DNA of 60,061 nucleotides from Pseudomonadota bacterium (GCA_023398955.1 JAEWRL010000128.1:1-60061); one strand, 5' to 3'. Counted from the stretch's first letter, positions 25,801 through 33,415 are shown. Notes: a model not told the origin generated them from the letters alone. Translations and numbers: made by a program.

Positions 25801-26045
25801 TCGACCTCGGCGGGCGACGCGCCCGGGTACTGGACGCTGATGGCGACGACGTCCAGCTGGAATTGGGGAAAGACCTCCTTCTGGATCCGCAATGCCGTCC
25901 AGATGCCTGCGCCCAGGAGCAGTAGCATGAGCAGGTTGGCGGCGATCGTGTTCCGCGCCATCCACCCGATGACGCCGCGCTCGGTGTCGTGTTCGTCGGA
26001 GCCCTCGTTCCGCTCGGCCGCGACCTCCGGGTCGTTGTCGCTCAT
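22878..26045 (-). CDS. RND-family efflux pump, inner membrane subunit (AcrB/MexB superfamily)
   Basis: 1055 aa, the usual size. A first membrane helix follows an acidic 25-residue N-terminus (GWMARNTIAANLLMLLLLGA), then the first periplasmic porter loop (VQYPGASPAEVEKGILLPLE, SGSVSVELLAGTD). TM4 carries the proton-relay pair in GIVVDDAIVVGENAFEHRERG, and the C-terminal half GVVLNDALIMIDYANRRR. Sequence style is closer to uncharacterised HAE-type exporters than to CusA metal pumps. It overlaps the adaptor gene upstream by 4 bp, so the two are translationally coupled. No outer-membrane TolC-like gene is adjacent. Substrate unknown. Confidence 0.95.
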   Translation of the reverse strand: MSDNDPEVAAERNEGSDEHDTERGVIGWMARNTIAANLLMLLLLGAGIWTALRIQKEVFPQFQLDVVAISVQYPGASPAEVEKGILLPLEEAIRGVRGIKEITSTAQEGSGSVSVELLAGTDHMRAFQDVDQAVSRIRTFPEDTEEPEVTLEAQQREVMELGLYGDVDVWTLRQLAERLRDRLLGQGSITQVELGSVPEYVTHVEIPLSRLRKYELTLGDVARVIAESSKDIPAGAVSTHAGEILLRMKERKQWAEEFGRITVLTADSGAPVTLAELATITDGFEEVGFHSQFNQQPSIELQVYRLGEQSPLEIADAVREVIDEFQQSLPAGVEIRIDNNAARDYQDRLSLLVENGFLAIVIVLGILALFLELRLAFWVMMGMSISFLGGLVFLPFLGVSINMISMFGFLVAMGIVVDDAIVVGENAFEHRERGMAPLRAAVLGATEMARPVTFSILTSIMAFVPLLLIPGPTGKYWWPLPVVVIAVLVVSLLEALFILPAHLGHTSRRPRLAAERWLRRHQAAFSQAVTRVIDSYYGPLLARALRHRYLTLSAGIATLMIVGGYGYSGHMGMIMLPEVAADEIEAGVSLPVGTTPKQAAKVANAITESTLRMFEEHDLYRVAEGVKTNVRRQNFIDVEIVMKPPDQRAMTAREVIALWRSEIGDIEGVDQITFEAERGPGGYAQDISVDLSHSDIDVLEEASRTFLERMKRYESTRDVTDNYNKGKLQLNLELLPEGHHLGLTPQDVGQQVRDAFFGALALRQLRGTSEIEVRVKLPEAEREDIRYLEDFVVRTPDGTEVPLLSVAKVEQTEAFTSITRRNGRRVVAVSMDAEPTSAMTRLLEAIERDELPELRASFPGLTWSFEGTQAEMRESTQALWGGFALVLGVIYSLLAIAFRSYMQPLIVLIAIPFGVIGAVIGHILLGYDLSLVSLMGTVALSGVVLNDALIMIDYANRRRSGHSAFEVIHQAGIRRFRPILLTTLTTFGGLSPIILETSNQANHLIPMAISLGFGILFATAIVLLLVPSLYLIFDDLHRLVTRPGKHAAAAPGATH

Positions 26046-27229
26046 TCCTTGAGCCCGGGCTTCTCCACGCGTAGCCGCGCCCCTTCGGTGACTGTCGCCA
26101 GGTTCGTGGTGACCACCTGGTGTTGCTCATCCAGGCCTCTCGAGAGGTAGGCGTAGACTGGATCACGCACGACCACTTCGACCTTACGAATGCGCAGCCT
26201 TCCGCCTTCCATTGTCCAAACGGTGTCCCCCTTTCGCAGGAAGTCGCGGTCGAGCCGGACGACGTCGACGAGCTCCTTCCCGTGGATGCTCGCCTCCAGA
26301 AACTCGCCGATCATGAGCGGGGGCCCTTCGGGGCTCGGCGTCGTACGTCGCGCCAGGGGATCTGGGACCTCGATGAGAATGCGAGCCATGCGGGTGCGCT
26401 CGCCGAGCGCCGCGATGAGTCGGTAGACGTGGCCACGACGGACTGCGCCCTCGGGCCAAGCGGTCCGGTTGCGAAGCTCGACCCGCGAGCCCTCGCCCTT
26501 GGGGCTCTCTGGCAACGAAACCCAGCGAAGCTTGTCGAGGGGCACGGCCACCGCGACCCAGAACACATCCACCCCCACTAGGTGCGCCAGCGTATCGCTC
26601 ACGGACACCTGCGATCCAACGTTGACATCGCGACTCAAGATGTGGGCGTTGAACGGCGCCTTGATGGTGGTCCGCCGTAGATCGAGCTCCGCCTGTGCGA
26701 CGGACGCCTCCGCTGCGCGGATGCGGCCTCTGACTGCTTCGAGCTGCGGCTCCCGCAGGACCAGCGCCGCGTTCTCTCGCGAGAGCTCTCGATCGAGCAG
26801 CGCGTACTCCTCCTCGGCAATGTCCTGGCGCCCCATCTCGAGCTCGAGGTCTGCCATCACCTGGCGCAGGGCGCCCTGTCGCTGCTTCAGGGTGTTGCGG
26901 TAGTCGGTGGGGTCGATGCGCAACAGGGTCTGACCCTCCTCAACGTAGCCACCGGGCACGAACTCCGGCGCGTGTTCGACGACGCGGCCGCTCACCTGAG
27001 GGTTCAGGAGCACCTCCTGCGCGGCTTGGACGGTCCCAGCAGCTACGATCGTCGGCTGGAAGGAGTCCCTCGTTGCGTGAACGACCTCCACGAGCATGGC
27101 GGTCTCCTTGACTGCTGCGCTGCGTGTGGCAGCCGGTTCGCTGAGCAAGATGAGGGTTGTTACGCCTGCGGCCCCCAACAGCACGGTGCAGCAGAGAAGC
27201 AGGGTCTTTACAGTCGCTGATGGTTTCAT
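26042..27229 (-). CDS. RND efflux membrane fusion protein (HlyD/AcrA family)
   Basis: 395 aa. An N-terminal anchor helix (TLLLCCTVLLGAAGVTTLILL) precedes the lipoyl half-motif (AAGTVQAAQEVLLNPQVSGRV, then GGYVEEGQTLLRID), a long coiled-coil hairpin (about 110-190, Gln/Glu/Leu-rich), the second lipoyl half (IKAPFNAHILSRDVNVGSQV) and beta-barrel and membrane-proximal domains. It bridges the RND pump to an outer-membrane channel. Its stop overlaps the pump start (ATGA). It is divergent from the EamA gene across 232 bp that should hold both promoters. Confidence 0.93.
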   Translation of the reverse strand: MKPSATVKTLLLCCTVLLGAAGVTTLILLSEPAATRSAAVKETAMLVEVVHATRDSFQPTIVAAGTVQAAQEVLLNPQVSGRVVEHAPEFVPGGYVEEGQTLLRIDPTDYRNTLKQRQGALRQVMADLELEMGRQDIAEEEYALLDRELSRENAALVLREPQLEAVRGRIRAAEASVAQAELDLRRTTIKAPFNAHILSRDVNVGSQVSVSDTLAHLVGVDVFWVAVAVPLDKLRWVSLPESPKGEGSRVELRNRTAWPEGAVRRGHVYRLIAALGERTRMARILIEVPDPLARRTTPSPEGPPLMIGEFLEASIHGKELVDVVRLDRDFLRKGDTVWTMEGGRLRIRKVEVVVRDPVYAYLSRGLDEQHQVVTTNLATVTEGARLRVEKPGLKE

Positions 27230-27461
27230 GCGCGCCGGAGAAGCGGGGAGAGCAGCTTCCAGATAGGGATAGACGCGAAGACCGCGGCCCGGGAGGGGTG
27301 TCCGGGATCAGAAGCTGCCTTTCGAGCTTTTGGTCGCAGGTCGCGAGGCCAGCTCACCTCTGGGTGCGGTCCCGCCCGTCCGCCATTCAGAACGTGGTGC
27401 GGCAATCCCGTAACACCCGCTGCATCGCGCTGGCGTCGCGGCGTGGTAACTTCGGCGCTCC

Positions 27462-28391
27462 GTGGCCTTTGGCAACTCGACATCCCTCGAAGACGATCCT
27501 TCGGGTACCGCGGCGGCGGGCCAGCGCCGAAGCCGCGGTCGGCTCCTGGTGCTACTAGCTGCGGGGCTGGCGGCGCTCTTCATGATTCCGTTCAAGATTG
27601 CGGCGTCAGCGGGACATGGGCGCGGCGCCGCGTTGGGGCTGTTGCTCGGGGCGGCACTTTGGTTCGCCGCGCCAGCGCTGTATCGATGGCGGAGCTTGGA
27701 ACCCGTCCAGAAGTCTGCGTCGCTGCGCCTTGCTCTGCTCTTGACCGTGGCGGCTGCTGCCGGCAACGTCGCCCAAGGGCTCGCGCTGGCTCGACTGCAC
27801 GCGGGGGTGGCCTCCGTGATCCTTCAGACCCAGCTGCTCTGGGTTGCACTGCTCGGGTGGATATGGCTGCGTGAGCGGGTCCGACCCATGCTTGGCATCG
27901 GATTGGTGTTGTGCCTCGCTGGGCTCTCGGTGATGCGAGGGACCGACCTCTACGGGCTTCGCTTGGAGGGTGGTGTCCTTTGGGCTTTGCTGGCGGCGCT
28001 GGGCTTCGCCATGATGGACATCACATCCCGAAAGCACGCCGCCCGCGCGGACAGCCTGGTGGCCAACGCCCTGCGAGCTCTCTTGGCTGCGTGTCTCGTA
28101 GCACTGGTTCCGGGCTCCATCGGCGAGCTCATGGAGATGACCCCGGTGCAGCTCGGTGCGCTCGCTCTGGCGGCACTGCTCGGCCCGGGCGCCGCACGGC
28201 AGCTCCTGATCATGGCTGCCCGAGACCTTCCTGCTAGCGAGAGCTCGCTCCTTCAGCAGCTCCGGCCGCTCATTGCGCTTCCCCTCGCGAGCCTCTGGTT
28301 CGGAGTCTGGCCTCGGCCGCAGGAGTGGACTGGCTGCGTGCTCATCTTGATCGGACTGGGGCTTCCTCTCCTCTCCCCTCCGCGCTCGTGA
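27462..28391 (+). CDS. DMT-superfamily (EamA) transporter
   Basis: 309 aa with a GTG start. About ten hydrophobic segments in two EamA halves; the first contains FMIPFKIAA and LLWVALLGWIWLRERVRP (the usual end of EamA domain 1), and the second LLQQLRPLIALPLASLWFGVWP. The first 25 residues are polar and may be over-called. EamA proteins export small metabolites or amino acids; nothing here shows the substrate. Divergent from the RND pair. Confidence 0.85.
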   Translation: MAFGNSTSLEDDPSGTAAAGQRRSRGRLLVLLAAGLAALFMIPFKIAASAGHGRGAALGLLLGAALWFAAPALYRWRSLEPVQKSASLRLALLLTVAAAAGNVAQGLALARLHAGVASVILQTQLLWVALLGWIWLRERVRPMLGIGLVLCLAGLSVMRGTDLYGLRLEGGVLWALLAALGFAMMDITSRKHAARADSLVANALRALLAACLVALVPGSIGELMEMTPVQLGALALAALLGPGAARQLLIMAARDLPASESSLLQQLRPLIALPLASLWFGVWPRPQEWTGCVLILIGLGLPLLSPPRS

Positions 28392-28537
28392 TTGGCGGAG
28401 AGCGCGAGCCCGCAGCATGCTGTCGCGAAGGGATAGCGCAGGCGGTTATTCGGACGCAGGGAGCCAAGGCCCCGTTCTCCCGAACAAAATCCAGGCAATG
28501 GTCGTCGCCTTTCATTCGTGAAAGCGCAAACCCTGCG

Positions 28538-28559
28538 CATGAGAACTATTCTGCTCATG
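28538..28559. promoter_or_regulatory. Inverted repeat CATGAG-N10-CTCATG
   Basis: Perfect 6-bp arms with a 10-bp spacer, inside the AT-richer patch about 150 bp before the PilZ-synthase start. Could be an operator or a leader hairpin; also long enough after the EamA gene (147 bp) to be a terminator, though weak. Confidence 0.25.
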
Positions 28560-28697
28560 GGATGCGCCAATAATAAAACACCAATTGTCTCAACTTGGGT
28601 CTTAACAATATCGCGAGTCGGCCGTTGTCGCGCACGCTGCGGCGCGGGGGGGCTCCGGAGCATCGCAATCCCTTGTCCATCATCCATTCCGCCTCGT

Positions 28698-28702
28698 GGA
28701 GG
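28698..28702 (+). promoter_or_regulatory. Ribosome binding site fixing GTG 28709
   Basis: GGAGG ends 6 nt before GTG 28709. It trims 38 residues from the longest open frame and leaves the PilZ motif close to the N-terminus, as expected. Confidence 0.7.
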
Positions 28703-28708
28703 TTTGTC

Positions 28709-30439
28709 GTGTTGCGCGAACATTCTGCACTTTCGTTGCGCGCCGAGCGGTTCGTACCGCGGCGTGATAGCTCCGTTCTTATCAAGTTGTCCGGTAACCG
28801 TTGCGGTCTGCTTCAAAACATCTCGAGCTCTGGGCTGGGCGCCATTTTTGCGGGCACGGTCGCGGACTGGTCTGCCGAAGCCAGGGTTCAAGACCTCGAC
28901 GTCATGGCCGACGGGCAGACGTTGCCCTGCGGCGAGGCCGACGTGGTGCGCACAGAGGCCGTCGAGGGCGCTCCAGCACCCAGCGTTTACGTCGGGTTTC
29001 GCTTCACGAACAGCCAGACCGCGTTGGTGGACGAGCTTGGGAGCGTGACCCGGTCGCAGCACCGCGTCAACGACGAAGTCAAGCATCGCAGTCTGGTGCC
29101 GGTACGGTCGGTTGATGCGTATAAATCATCTCTCGATCGATTCTATAGTCGTCCTGGAGCAAGTGATGTATTTTCAAAGTGCGATACATTCAGAGGTTGG
29201 ATCGACAACATGATAGAGAAAGATATCTATCAGCGTCTCTACCGCGTCACGGTGACTGGGCCTCTCGATCATCGCATTTCGGTCTACGATCCGGGCCTTC
29301 GCGGCGAACGCGAGCTGGTGTGCTTCGATTCCAACAGCTACCTCGGTCTTCATCGCCATCCGCAGGTGATAGAGAAGGTCGTGGCGGTGACCCGTCGGGT
29401 TGGGTACGGGACCGCCAGCGCGCAGCTGCTGTGTGGGACCAATCGCTATCTCTGTGAGCTGGAAGAAGCGCTGAGCGAGTTCCATGGTCGCGAATCGACG
29501 ATAGTCTTTCCCTCCGGGTACGCTGCCAACACGGGAACCATCGCGGCCCTCGTCCGTCGACGTGACGCGCTGATCTGTGATCAGCTCTCTCACGCGAGCA
29601 TCCACGACGGATGTCGAGCCTCCGCTGCTCAATACAACAAGCAGTTCGCTCACAACGATCTGTGCGACCTCGGGCGCCTGCTGCATGGCGCCGCCGGGCA
29701 GGACACCAAGGGCAAGCTGGTCGTGACGGACGGTGTCTTCAGCATGCACGGCGTACTCGCGCCCCTGCCTGGACTACTGGACGTCTGCCGGGCCCATGGC
29801 GCCCGCCTGATGGTCGACGACGCCCACGGGGTTGGCGTCCTGGGTGCGAGTGGCCGCGGCATCGAGGAACACTTCGGGGTGCGGGGCGAGGTCGACGTCC
29901 TCATGGGGACTCTGAGCAAGGCGCTGGGTGCAGTCGGCGGCTATGTCACCGGACCGCGTGAGGTCATCAACTACCTGAGGTTCTTCGCGGGGAGTGGGAT
30001 GTTCACGACGGCCTTGCCCGCGCCGATCTGCGCGGGAGTCACGGAGGCGCTGCGCCTGATGATCGACGAGCCCGTTCATCGCGAGAGCCTTTGGGCCAAC
30101 ATTCGCACCTTCGTCCCTGCCGTGAAGGATCTCGGCTTCATCGTCTCCGAGCCGGTCAGCCCCATCGTCACGGTCTTTGCTGGTGATCAGGGCTTCATGT
30201 ACCGCCTGAGCCAGGACCTCTCTGCCGCCGGGGTTAAGTGCGGGAATGTGGCGTACCCCGCCGTTCCAAAGGGTGACAGCATCTTGCGCTTCACACTCAA
30301 TGCTCGTCACACCCCGGAAGACTTGGCTCATGCCGTGGAGGCCCTCGAGCGGATAGGGCGCAAGTACGGGATGCTGTACCGGTCTCGCGAAGAGATTCGG
30401 GCGATCGGCAAGTCCGTGATTACGTCCACCGCAGCATGA
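28709..30439 (+). CDS. PilZ domain fused to an alpha-oxoamine synthase (serine palmitoyltransferase/AONS type)
   Basis: 576 aa. Residues about 8-100 form a PilZ domain with both c-di-GMP motifs: RFVPR (RxxxR, residues 14-18) and NISSSG ([D/N]xSxxG, residues 37-42), ending YVGFRFTN. After a linker, residues about 160-565 are a PLP-dependent alpha-oxoamine synthase: FDSNSYLGL, FPSGYAANTGTI, DQLSHASIHDGCR, VDDAHGVGVLG and the PLP Lys404 in GTLSKALGAVGGY. Family members join an acyl-CoA to an amino acid: AONS for biotin, KBL for threonine, ALAS for heme, SPT for sphingolipid. The absence of bio genes and the SPT-like lead-in SKCDTFRGWIDNM favour a sphingolipid or other lipid role. Catalytic residues look intact. 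Control by c-di-GMP is inferred. Confidence 0.85.
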   Translation: MLREHSALSLRAERFVPRRDSSVLIKLSGNRCGLLQNISSSGLGAIFAGTVADWSAEARVQDLDVMADGQTLPCGEADVVRTEAVEGAPAPSVYVGFRFTNSQTALVDELGSVTRSQHRVNDEVKHRSLVPVRSVDAYKSSLDRFYSRPGASDVFSKCDTFRGWIDNMIEKDIYQRLYRVTVTGPLDHRISVYDPGLRGERELVCFDSNSYLGLHRHPQVIEKVVAVTRRVGYGTASAQLLCGTNRYLCELEEALSEFHGRESTIVFPSGYAANTGTIAALVRRRDALICDQLSHASIHDGCRASAAQYNKQFAHNDLCDLGRLLHGAAGQDTKGKLVVTDGVFSMHGVLAPLPGLLDVCRAHGARLMVDDAHGVGVLGASGRGIEEHFGVRGEVDVLMGTLSKALGAVGGYVTGPREVINYLRFFAGSGMFTTALPAPICAGVTEALRLMIDEPVHRESLWANIRTFVPAVKDLGFIVSEPVSPIVTVFAGDQGFMYRLSQDLSAAGVKCGNVAYPAVPKGDSILRFTLNARHTPEDLAHAVEALERIGRKYGMLYRSREEIRAIGKSVITSTAA

Positions 30440-31010
30440 ACGTACAGCCCGGGTAGCCCCGGCAGACGCAAGCCGGGTGGTCGACGCGCACGTGCTTTCC
30501 GCCCGTGAACTCGATCACCTTTGCCAAGTATCCGGCCAGCTCGATACAGAGCGCCTCGTCAGCCTCCCAGCCCTCCAGGGTGGCTTCCATGCCGCCCGGG
30601 ATCGAGTGCCAGCGCCAGGAGCCGGAGTCCTGAAAGTGCTTCCAGAGACGCGCCTCGGCGGCGAAGAATGCCGCCGGCTTCAGCGTGCGAAGGAAGACCC
30701 GGTAGACGCGGTTGAAGTCTTGTTCGGCTTCGGCCGCGCCAACCCTCCTGAGAAGATTGAAGTCGCCCCTGCCACACTCGAGGTCGACCATGCGGAGTAG
30801 TCGGGCGAACAGCAGCGTCGGATACCATCCGACGGCCAACGCATGAGCGACCTGCTCGCGTTCCTCACGCCCCAGTCGTCCGAGTACTGCCGCCCAAGCC
30901 TCGTCCCCGTAGTCCTTCTGGACGAACGTGCGCACATTCACGAATCCCACACCCTTCATGCGCTTAACGGGGGCGGTCGAGACCAGTAATGCTGCTGCGG
31001 ACGCGTTCAT
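30420..31010 (-). CDS. V4R/HNOB-like protein of the myxobacterial TIGR02265 (DUF2378) type
   Basis: 196 aa; ATG 30959 is an alternative start. Helical in the first half (EAWAAVLGRLGREEREQV, then GWYPTLLFARLLRMVD), then LRTLKPAAFFAAEARLWKHF, and a beta-rich C-terminus ending CVCRGYPGCTFMLRW. The C-x-G-x-x-x-C-x-F-x-x-x-W tail is typical of V4R/HNOB-fold sensors. From memory this resembles the TIGR02265 paralogous family of myxobacteria, whose function is unknown. Its 3' end overlaps the PilZ-synthase gene by 20 bp, tail to tail. The upstream region is full of inverted repeats. Confidence 0.6.
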   Translation of the reverse strand: MNASAAALLVSTAPVKRMKGVGFVNVRTFVQKDYGDEAWAAVLGRLGREEREQVAHALAVGWYPTLLFARLLRMVDLECGRGDFNLLRRVGAAEAEQDFNRVYRVFLRTLKPAAFFAAEARLWKHFQDSGSWRWHSIPGGMEATLEGWEADEALCIELAGYLAKVIEFTGGKHVRVDHPACVCRGYPGCTFMLRWT

Positions 31011-31060
31011 TGCATCCCGGCAAACGGCCGCACCTGCAGGATTCTAAGAGACTGCCGCAC

Positions 31061-31134
31061 GCGTTCTTTCAGAACGCATCTGGAGCTCTGCTCCAGGTTT
31101 GCGACCGCCACTGTCGAGCGGTGCGAGGTGGCGG
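31061..31134. repeat. Three consecutive perfect hairpins in a non-coding gap
   Basis: Three inverted repeats with perfect 7-bp arms follow one another: GCGTTCT-TTC-AGAACGC (31061-31077), CTGGAGC-TCT-GCTCCAG (31080-31096) and CCGCCAC-N16-GTGGCGG (31105-31134). A weaker GAGCC/GGCTC pair lies at 31166-31184. The gap (31011-31201) separates the GH45 stop from the start of the V4R-like gene, both on the minus strand. Possible roles: terminator array, leader RNA or binding sites. No T-tract follows on either strand. Confidence 0.55.
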
Positions 31135-31201
31135 CCCTGTGTGCGGAGGCCATCCATGGGTGCCGGAGCCTGCGGGTGGGGCTCGGCTTCGAAGACACTC
31201 C

Positions 31202-32170
31202 CTACCTGCAGCTCCCGCTCACCGTTCTGCCGCTGAGCCCGGAGAGGTTGGTCAGCGCCGAGGGACAAGTGACCTCCTTGTAGTTGAGGTTGGGATTGTC
31301 TGCAGCCTCGAACCAGTCGACGAACCACTCGCACCCCTCCTGAAGCTCACTGAGGCCGCGAGTTCCGAAGACACTCTGGCACCGCTGGGCCACGCACTCC
31401 TTGTAGTCCTCGAGCCCAGCATTGTAGCCGAGCTGCTCCTGGCAGGTCGTGAGAAAGCCTCCGTACTGGGCGCCGAGCTCGCTGGTGGACACCCCCCATT
31501 GGCTCGAGCAGGCGTTGAACTGGCCGACGCCGCCGCCCGGAATCATCAGATCGAACTGTCCGCTTCCGACATCCCCACCAATGTTGATGGCTTGGACGAT
31601 CATCGTCTTGCCGGCGAGAGCCGCTGCGCCCGGATTACTGCCATAGTGGCCCGTCCCAGTGAAATCGAGCTGATAGCAGCGGCCGCAGATGTCCCCGTTT
31701 GCCTCCGAAGGATTCGTTGCCACGAAGCCATAGGCCAGGTTCGAGCTCACCGCCCACGGCGCCATATCGTGGCATACGTGGGCGTTTCCGCCGTTGCAGC
31801 TGCTCTGTTCGTCAGGGTTATTGAGGAGCGAGTCCGAGGCGTTGCACGTCTTCATGGGGCTACCCCCCTGCACGTTGTCCCGCCAGCCACAGTGCGGCTT
31901 GCAGCAGTCGAAGAAGCGCGTGGCGTAGCCACTGCAGCGGCCCAGATTCCCACCGTTGCTGCCTCCGGACGCGTTGCCGCTACCGCCGGTGGTATTGCCA
32001 GGGTTCGTACGGCCGCCCGTGTTCGAGCTGCCCCCCATGTCGGTTCCGCTGGTCCCTGGAAACAGCGCGCCGCCGCTGCCGTCCGGCCGTTGAACGCCGC
32101 TGTCGCTGCAGCTCGCCATGACGAGCGTGACTATCGGGATTGCAAGGAGAGTGGGTAAGCTAGTTTGCAT
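31202..32170 (-). CDS. Lipoprotein GH45 endo-beta-1,4-glucanase
   Basis: 322 aa. The lipoprotein signal ends in TLVMASC and is followed by a Gly/Ser/Thr/Asn-rich spacer to about residue 75. The GH45 signature TRFFDCCKPHCGW carries the conserved Asp (about Asp88), and the second motif FDLMIPGGGVGQF (about residue 205) carries the other catalytic Asp. Many paired Cys suggest the disulfide-rich six-stranded barrel of this family. GH45 inverting cellulases are mostly fungal; bacterial members are scarce. Both key motifs are intact, so an active endoglucanase is expected on the cell surface. It stands alone, divergent from a small lipoprotein gene. Confidence 0.92.
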   Translation of the reverse strand: MQTSLPTLLAIPIVTLVMASCSDSGVQRPDGSGGALFPGTSGTDMGGSSNTGGRTNPGNTTGGSGNASGGSNGGNLGRCSGYATRFFDCCKPHCGWRDNVQGGSPMKTCNASDSLLNNPDEQSSCNGGNAHVCHDMAPWAVSSNLAYGFVATNPSEANGDICGRCYQLDFTGTGHYGSNPGAAALAGKTMIVQAINIGGDVGSGQFDLMIPGGGVGQFNACSSQWGVSTSELGAQYGGFLTTCQEQLGYNAGLEDYKECVAQRCQSVFGTRGLSELQEGCEWFVDWFEAADNPNLNYKEVTCPSALTNLSGLSGRTVSGSCR

Positions 32171-32393
32171 GAAGGGCTCCGCAGAATCGATGACCAGAGG
32201 AGAAAGGGACCGCTACTTTAGCTGCCGCGTGCTCGATGGCCAACGAAGGTAGGGGGCGGCACCCGGCACGCGGCGCGATGCCGTGGCCGGGGCCTTTGGA
32301 GTGGCCCGGAAGGCCAGCTCCGCCGACAAGGCTACTGCGCTGCGGGTGGCGGGCTGGATAGGTAGTCGCCGGTTCTCGTGCTAGACAGCTGCC

Positions 32394-33131
32394 ATGGCAC
32401 AGCGAATGAGAGCATCACGAAGCCAGCGATTTCACGGTTGCTCCGTCATGTGGGTGGCGGCAGGGCTGGTAGGTCTCAGTGCGTCCTGCAAGCAAGAGGG
32501 GAGCTCGGCGGACGCTTCCCCTACCGCCTCGGCCGTCGCAGCAGCCAGTGCGGCATCTGATCTCCGTCACGCGGAAGAACCGGGGGCGCTGGCGCCAGGT
32601 GAGCTGGATCCCTGCATTGTTGGCAAGTGGAAGACCGTCCGCGTCGCCTTGGAGAACGCCCAGGTGGATGGCAGCGGAGGTGCCAATCTCTCCCTCGACG
32701 TGCTGGCGAACGGGCAAGCGACGATTGACTTCGATCCGATGACCCCCATCAGCGCGACGGCTGCACCGACGACCTTCGATTTCAGTTACAGCGGTCAATC
32801 GACGGCACACCTGGCGACCCCCCGGCGCGGCACTCTCGAGGTCACGCGCCCCGACTACTCGAAGGTGAAGGTCACCGCCAAGGTCAGTATTCCTGGTGCC
32901 GGCTCGATCCAGCTCTTCAAGGACACCCCCATTCGCGAGTTGCTGCAGGCAACGAAATCGGCGGCAGAGGCGGACGACGATTTGCCGCTCCCCGAGCCCA
33001 GTGGACCGCCACCGACCACCATCGACCCCTCACCGGTATTCTCCGCGTCTGCCTACGAGTGCGCGGGGAATGCCCTTGCTTTCAAAGGTCCAGCGCCTGG
33101 CGCTGCGTGGTACTTGGAGCGCGCGAAATAG
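32394..33131 (+). CDS. Predicted lipoprotein of unknown function
   Basis: 245 aa. A signal segment (VMWVAAGLVGLSASC) gives a lipobox Cys, then an Ala/Ser linker and a single globular domain starting CIVGKWKTVRV and containing alternating beta-strand patterns (TFDFSYSGQSTAHL, GTLEVTRPDYSKVKVTAKV). The CxxGKW start and all-beta look suggest a lipocalin-like fold, which is only a guess. A Pro-rich acidic stretch (LPLPEPSGPPPTT) precedes the last strand. It is 31 bp upstream of slyX. Confidence 0.6.
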   Translation: MAQRMRASRSQRFHGCSVMWVAAGLVGLSASCKQEGSSADASPTASAVAAASAASDLRHAEEPGALAPGELDPCIVGKWKTVRVALENAQVDGSGGANLSLDVLANGQATIDFDPMTPISATAAPTTFDFSYSGQSTAHLATPRRGTLEVTRPDYSKVKVTAKVSIPGAGSIQLFKDTPIRELLQATKSAAEADDDLPLPEPSGPPPTTIDPSPVFSASAYECAGNALAFKGPAPGAAWYLERAK

Positions 33132-33162
33132 TCGCGTGTTGGGCTACACGAAGGAGCACCCC

Positions 33163-33387
33163 ATGACGGACGGTATCGCACCCGAGGTTCAGGTCCGACT
33201 CGAGACGAAGATCGCGTATCAAGAGAAGGCGCTCTCCGAGCTCAACGAGGCGCTTGTCGATCACGCCAAGGCGTTGATTGACCAGCAGCGCCGCATCGAG
33301 GTGCTCGAAAAGGTGGTGGGAAGCCTGAGCCAGCAGTTCCAGCTCGCCGCGGAGCGCCCCCATCAAGAGAAGCCGCCCCACTACTGA
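33163..33387 (+). CDS. slyX: SlyX family protein
   Basis: 74 aa. AAGGAG sits 6 nt before ATG 33163, so the longer open frame from 32896 is not used. The sequence is a single amphipathic coiled coil: VRLETKIAYQEKALSELNEA then IDQQRRIEVLEKVVGSLSQQ, ending in the typical Pro/His tail PHQEKPPHY. SlyX is a small conserved protein of unknown function. Confidence 0.85.
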   Translation: MTDGIAPEVQVRLETKIAYQEKALSELNEALVDHAKALIDQQRRIEVLEKVVGSLSQQFQLAAERPHQEKPPHY

Positions 33388-33396
33388 TGCTCCCAC

Positions 33397-33415
33397 GGCC
33401 CGGGTGCGCCGGGCC
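33397..33415. terminator. Hairpin terminator after slyX
   Basis: GGCCCGG-GTGCG-CCGGGCC, a perfect 7-bp stem with a 5-nt loop, 10 bp after the slyX stop and before the convergent FecR gene. It may serve both strands. TGATG/CATCA at its flanks could extend the stem with an interruption. Confidence 0.5.

Larger units (their letters stand above)
28392..28708. other. AT-richer upstream region of the PilZ-synthase gene
   Basis: No gene seen. The part at about 28510-28610 is clearly less GC-rich than the surroundings and contains a hairpin (separate entry), consistent with a promoter region. The synthase frame is open back to a TTG at 28595, but GTG 28709 has the ribosome site. Confidence 0.45.

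Noticed and set aside
27252..27318. 8-bp inverted repeat GCAGCTTC/GAAGCTGC upstream of the RND adaptor gene
   Set aside because: Arms are 51 bp apart and short; chance occurrence is likely.
28709..30439. Assignment of the PLP enzyme as biotin synthesis gene bioF
   Set aside because: No other bio genes nearby, and the fused PilZ domain and SPT-like lead-in do not fit a standard BioF.
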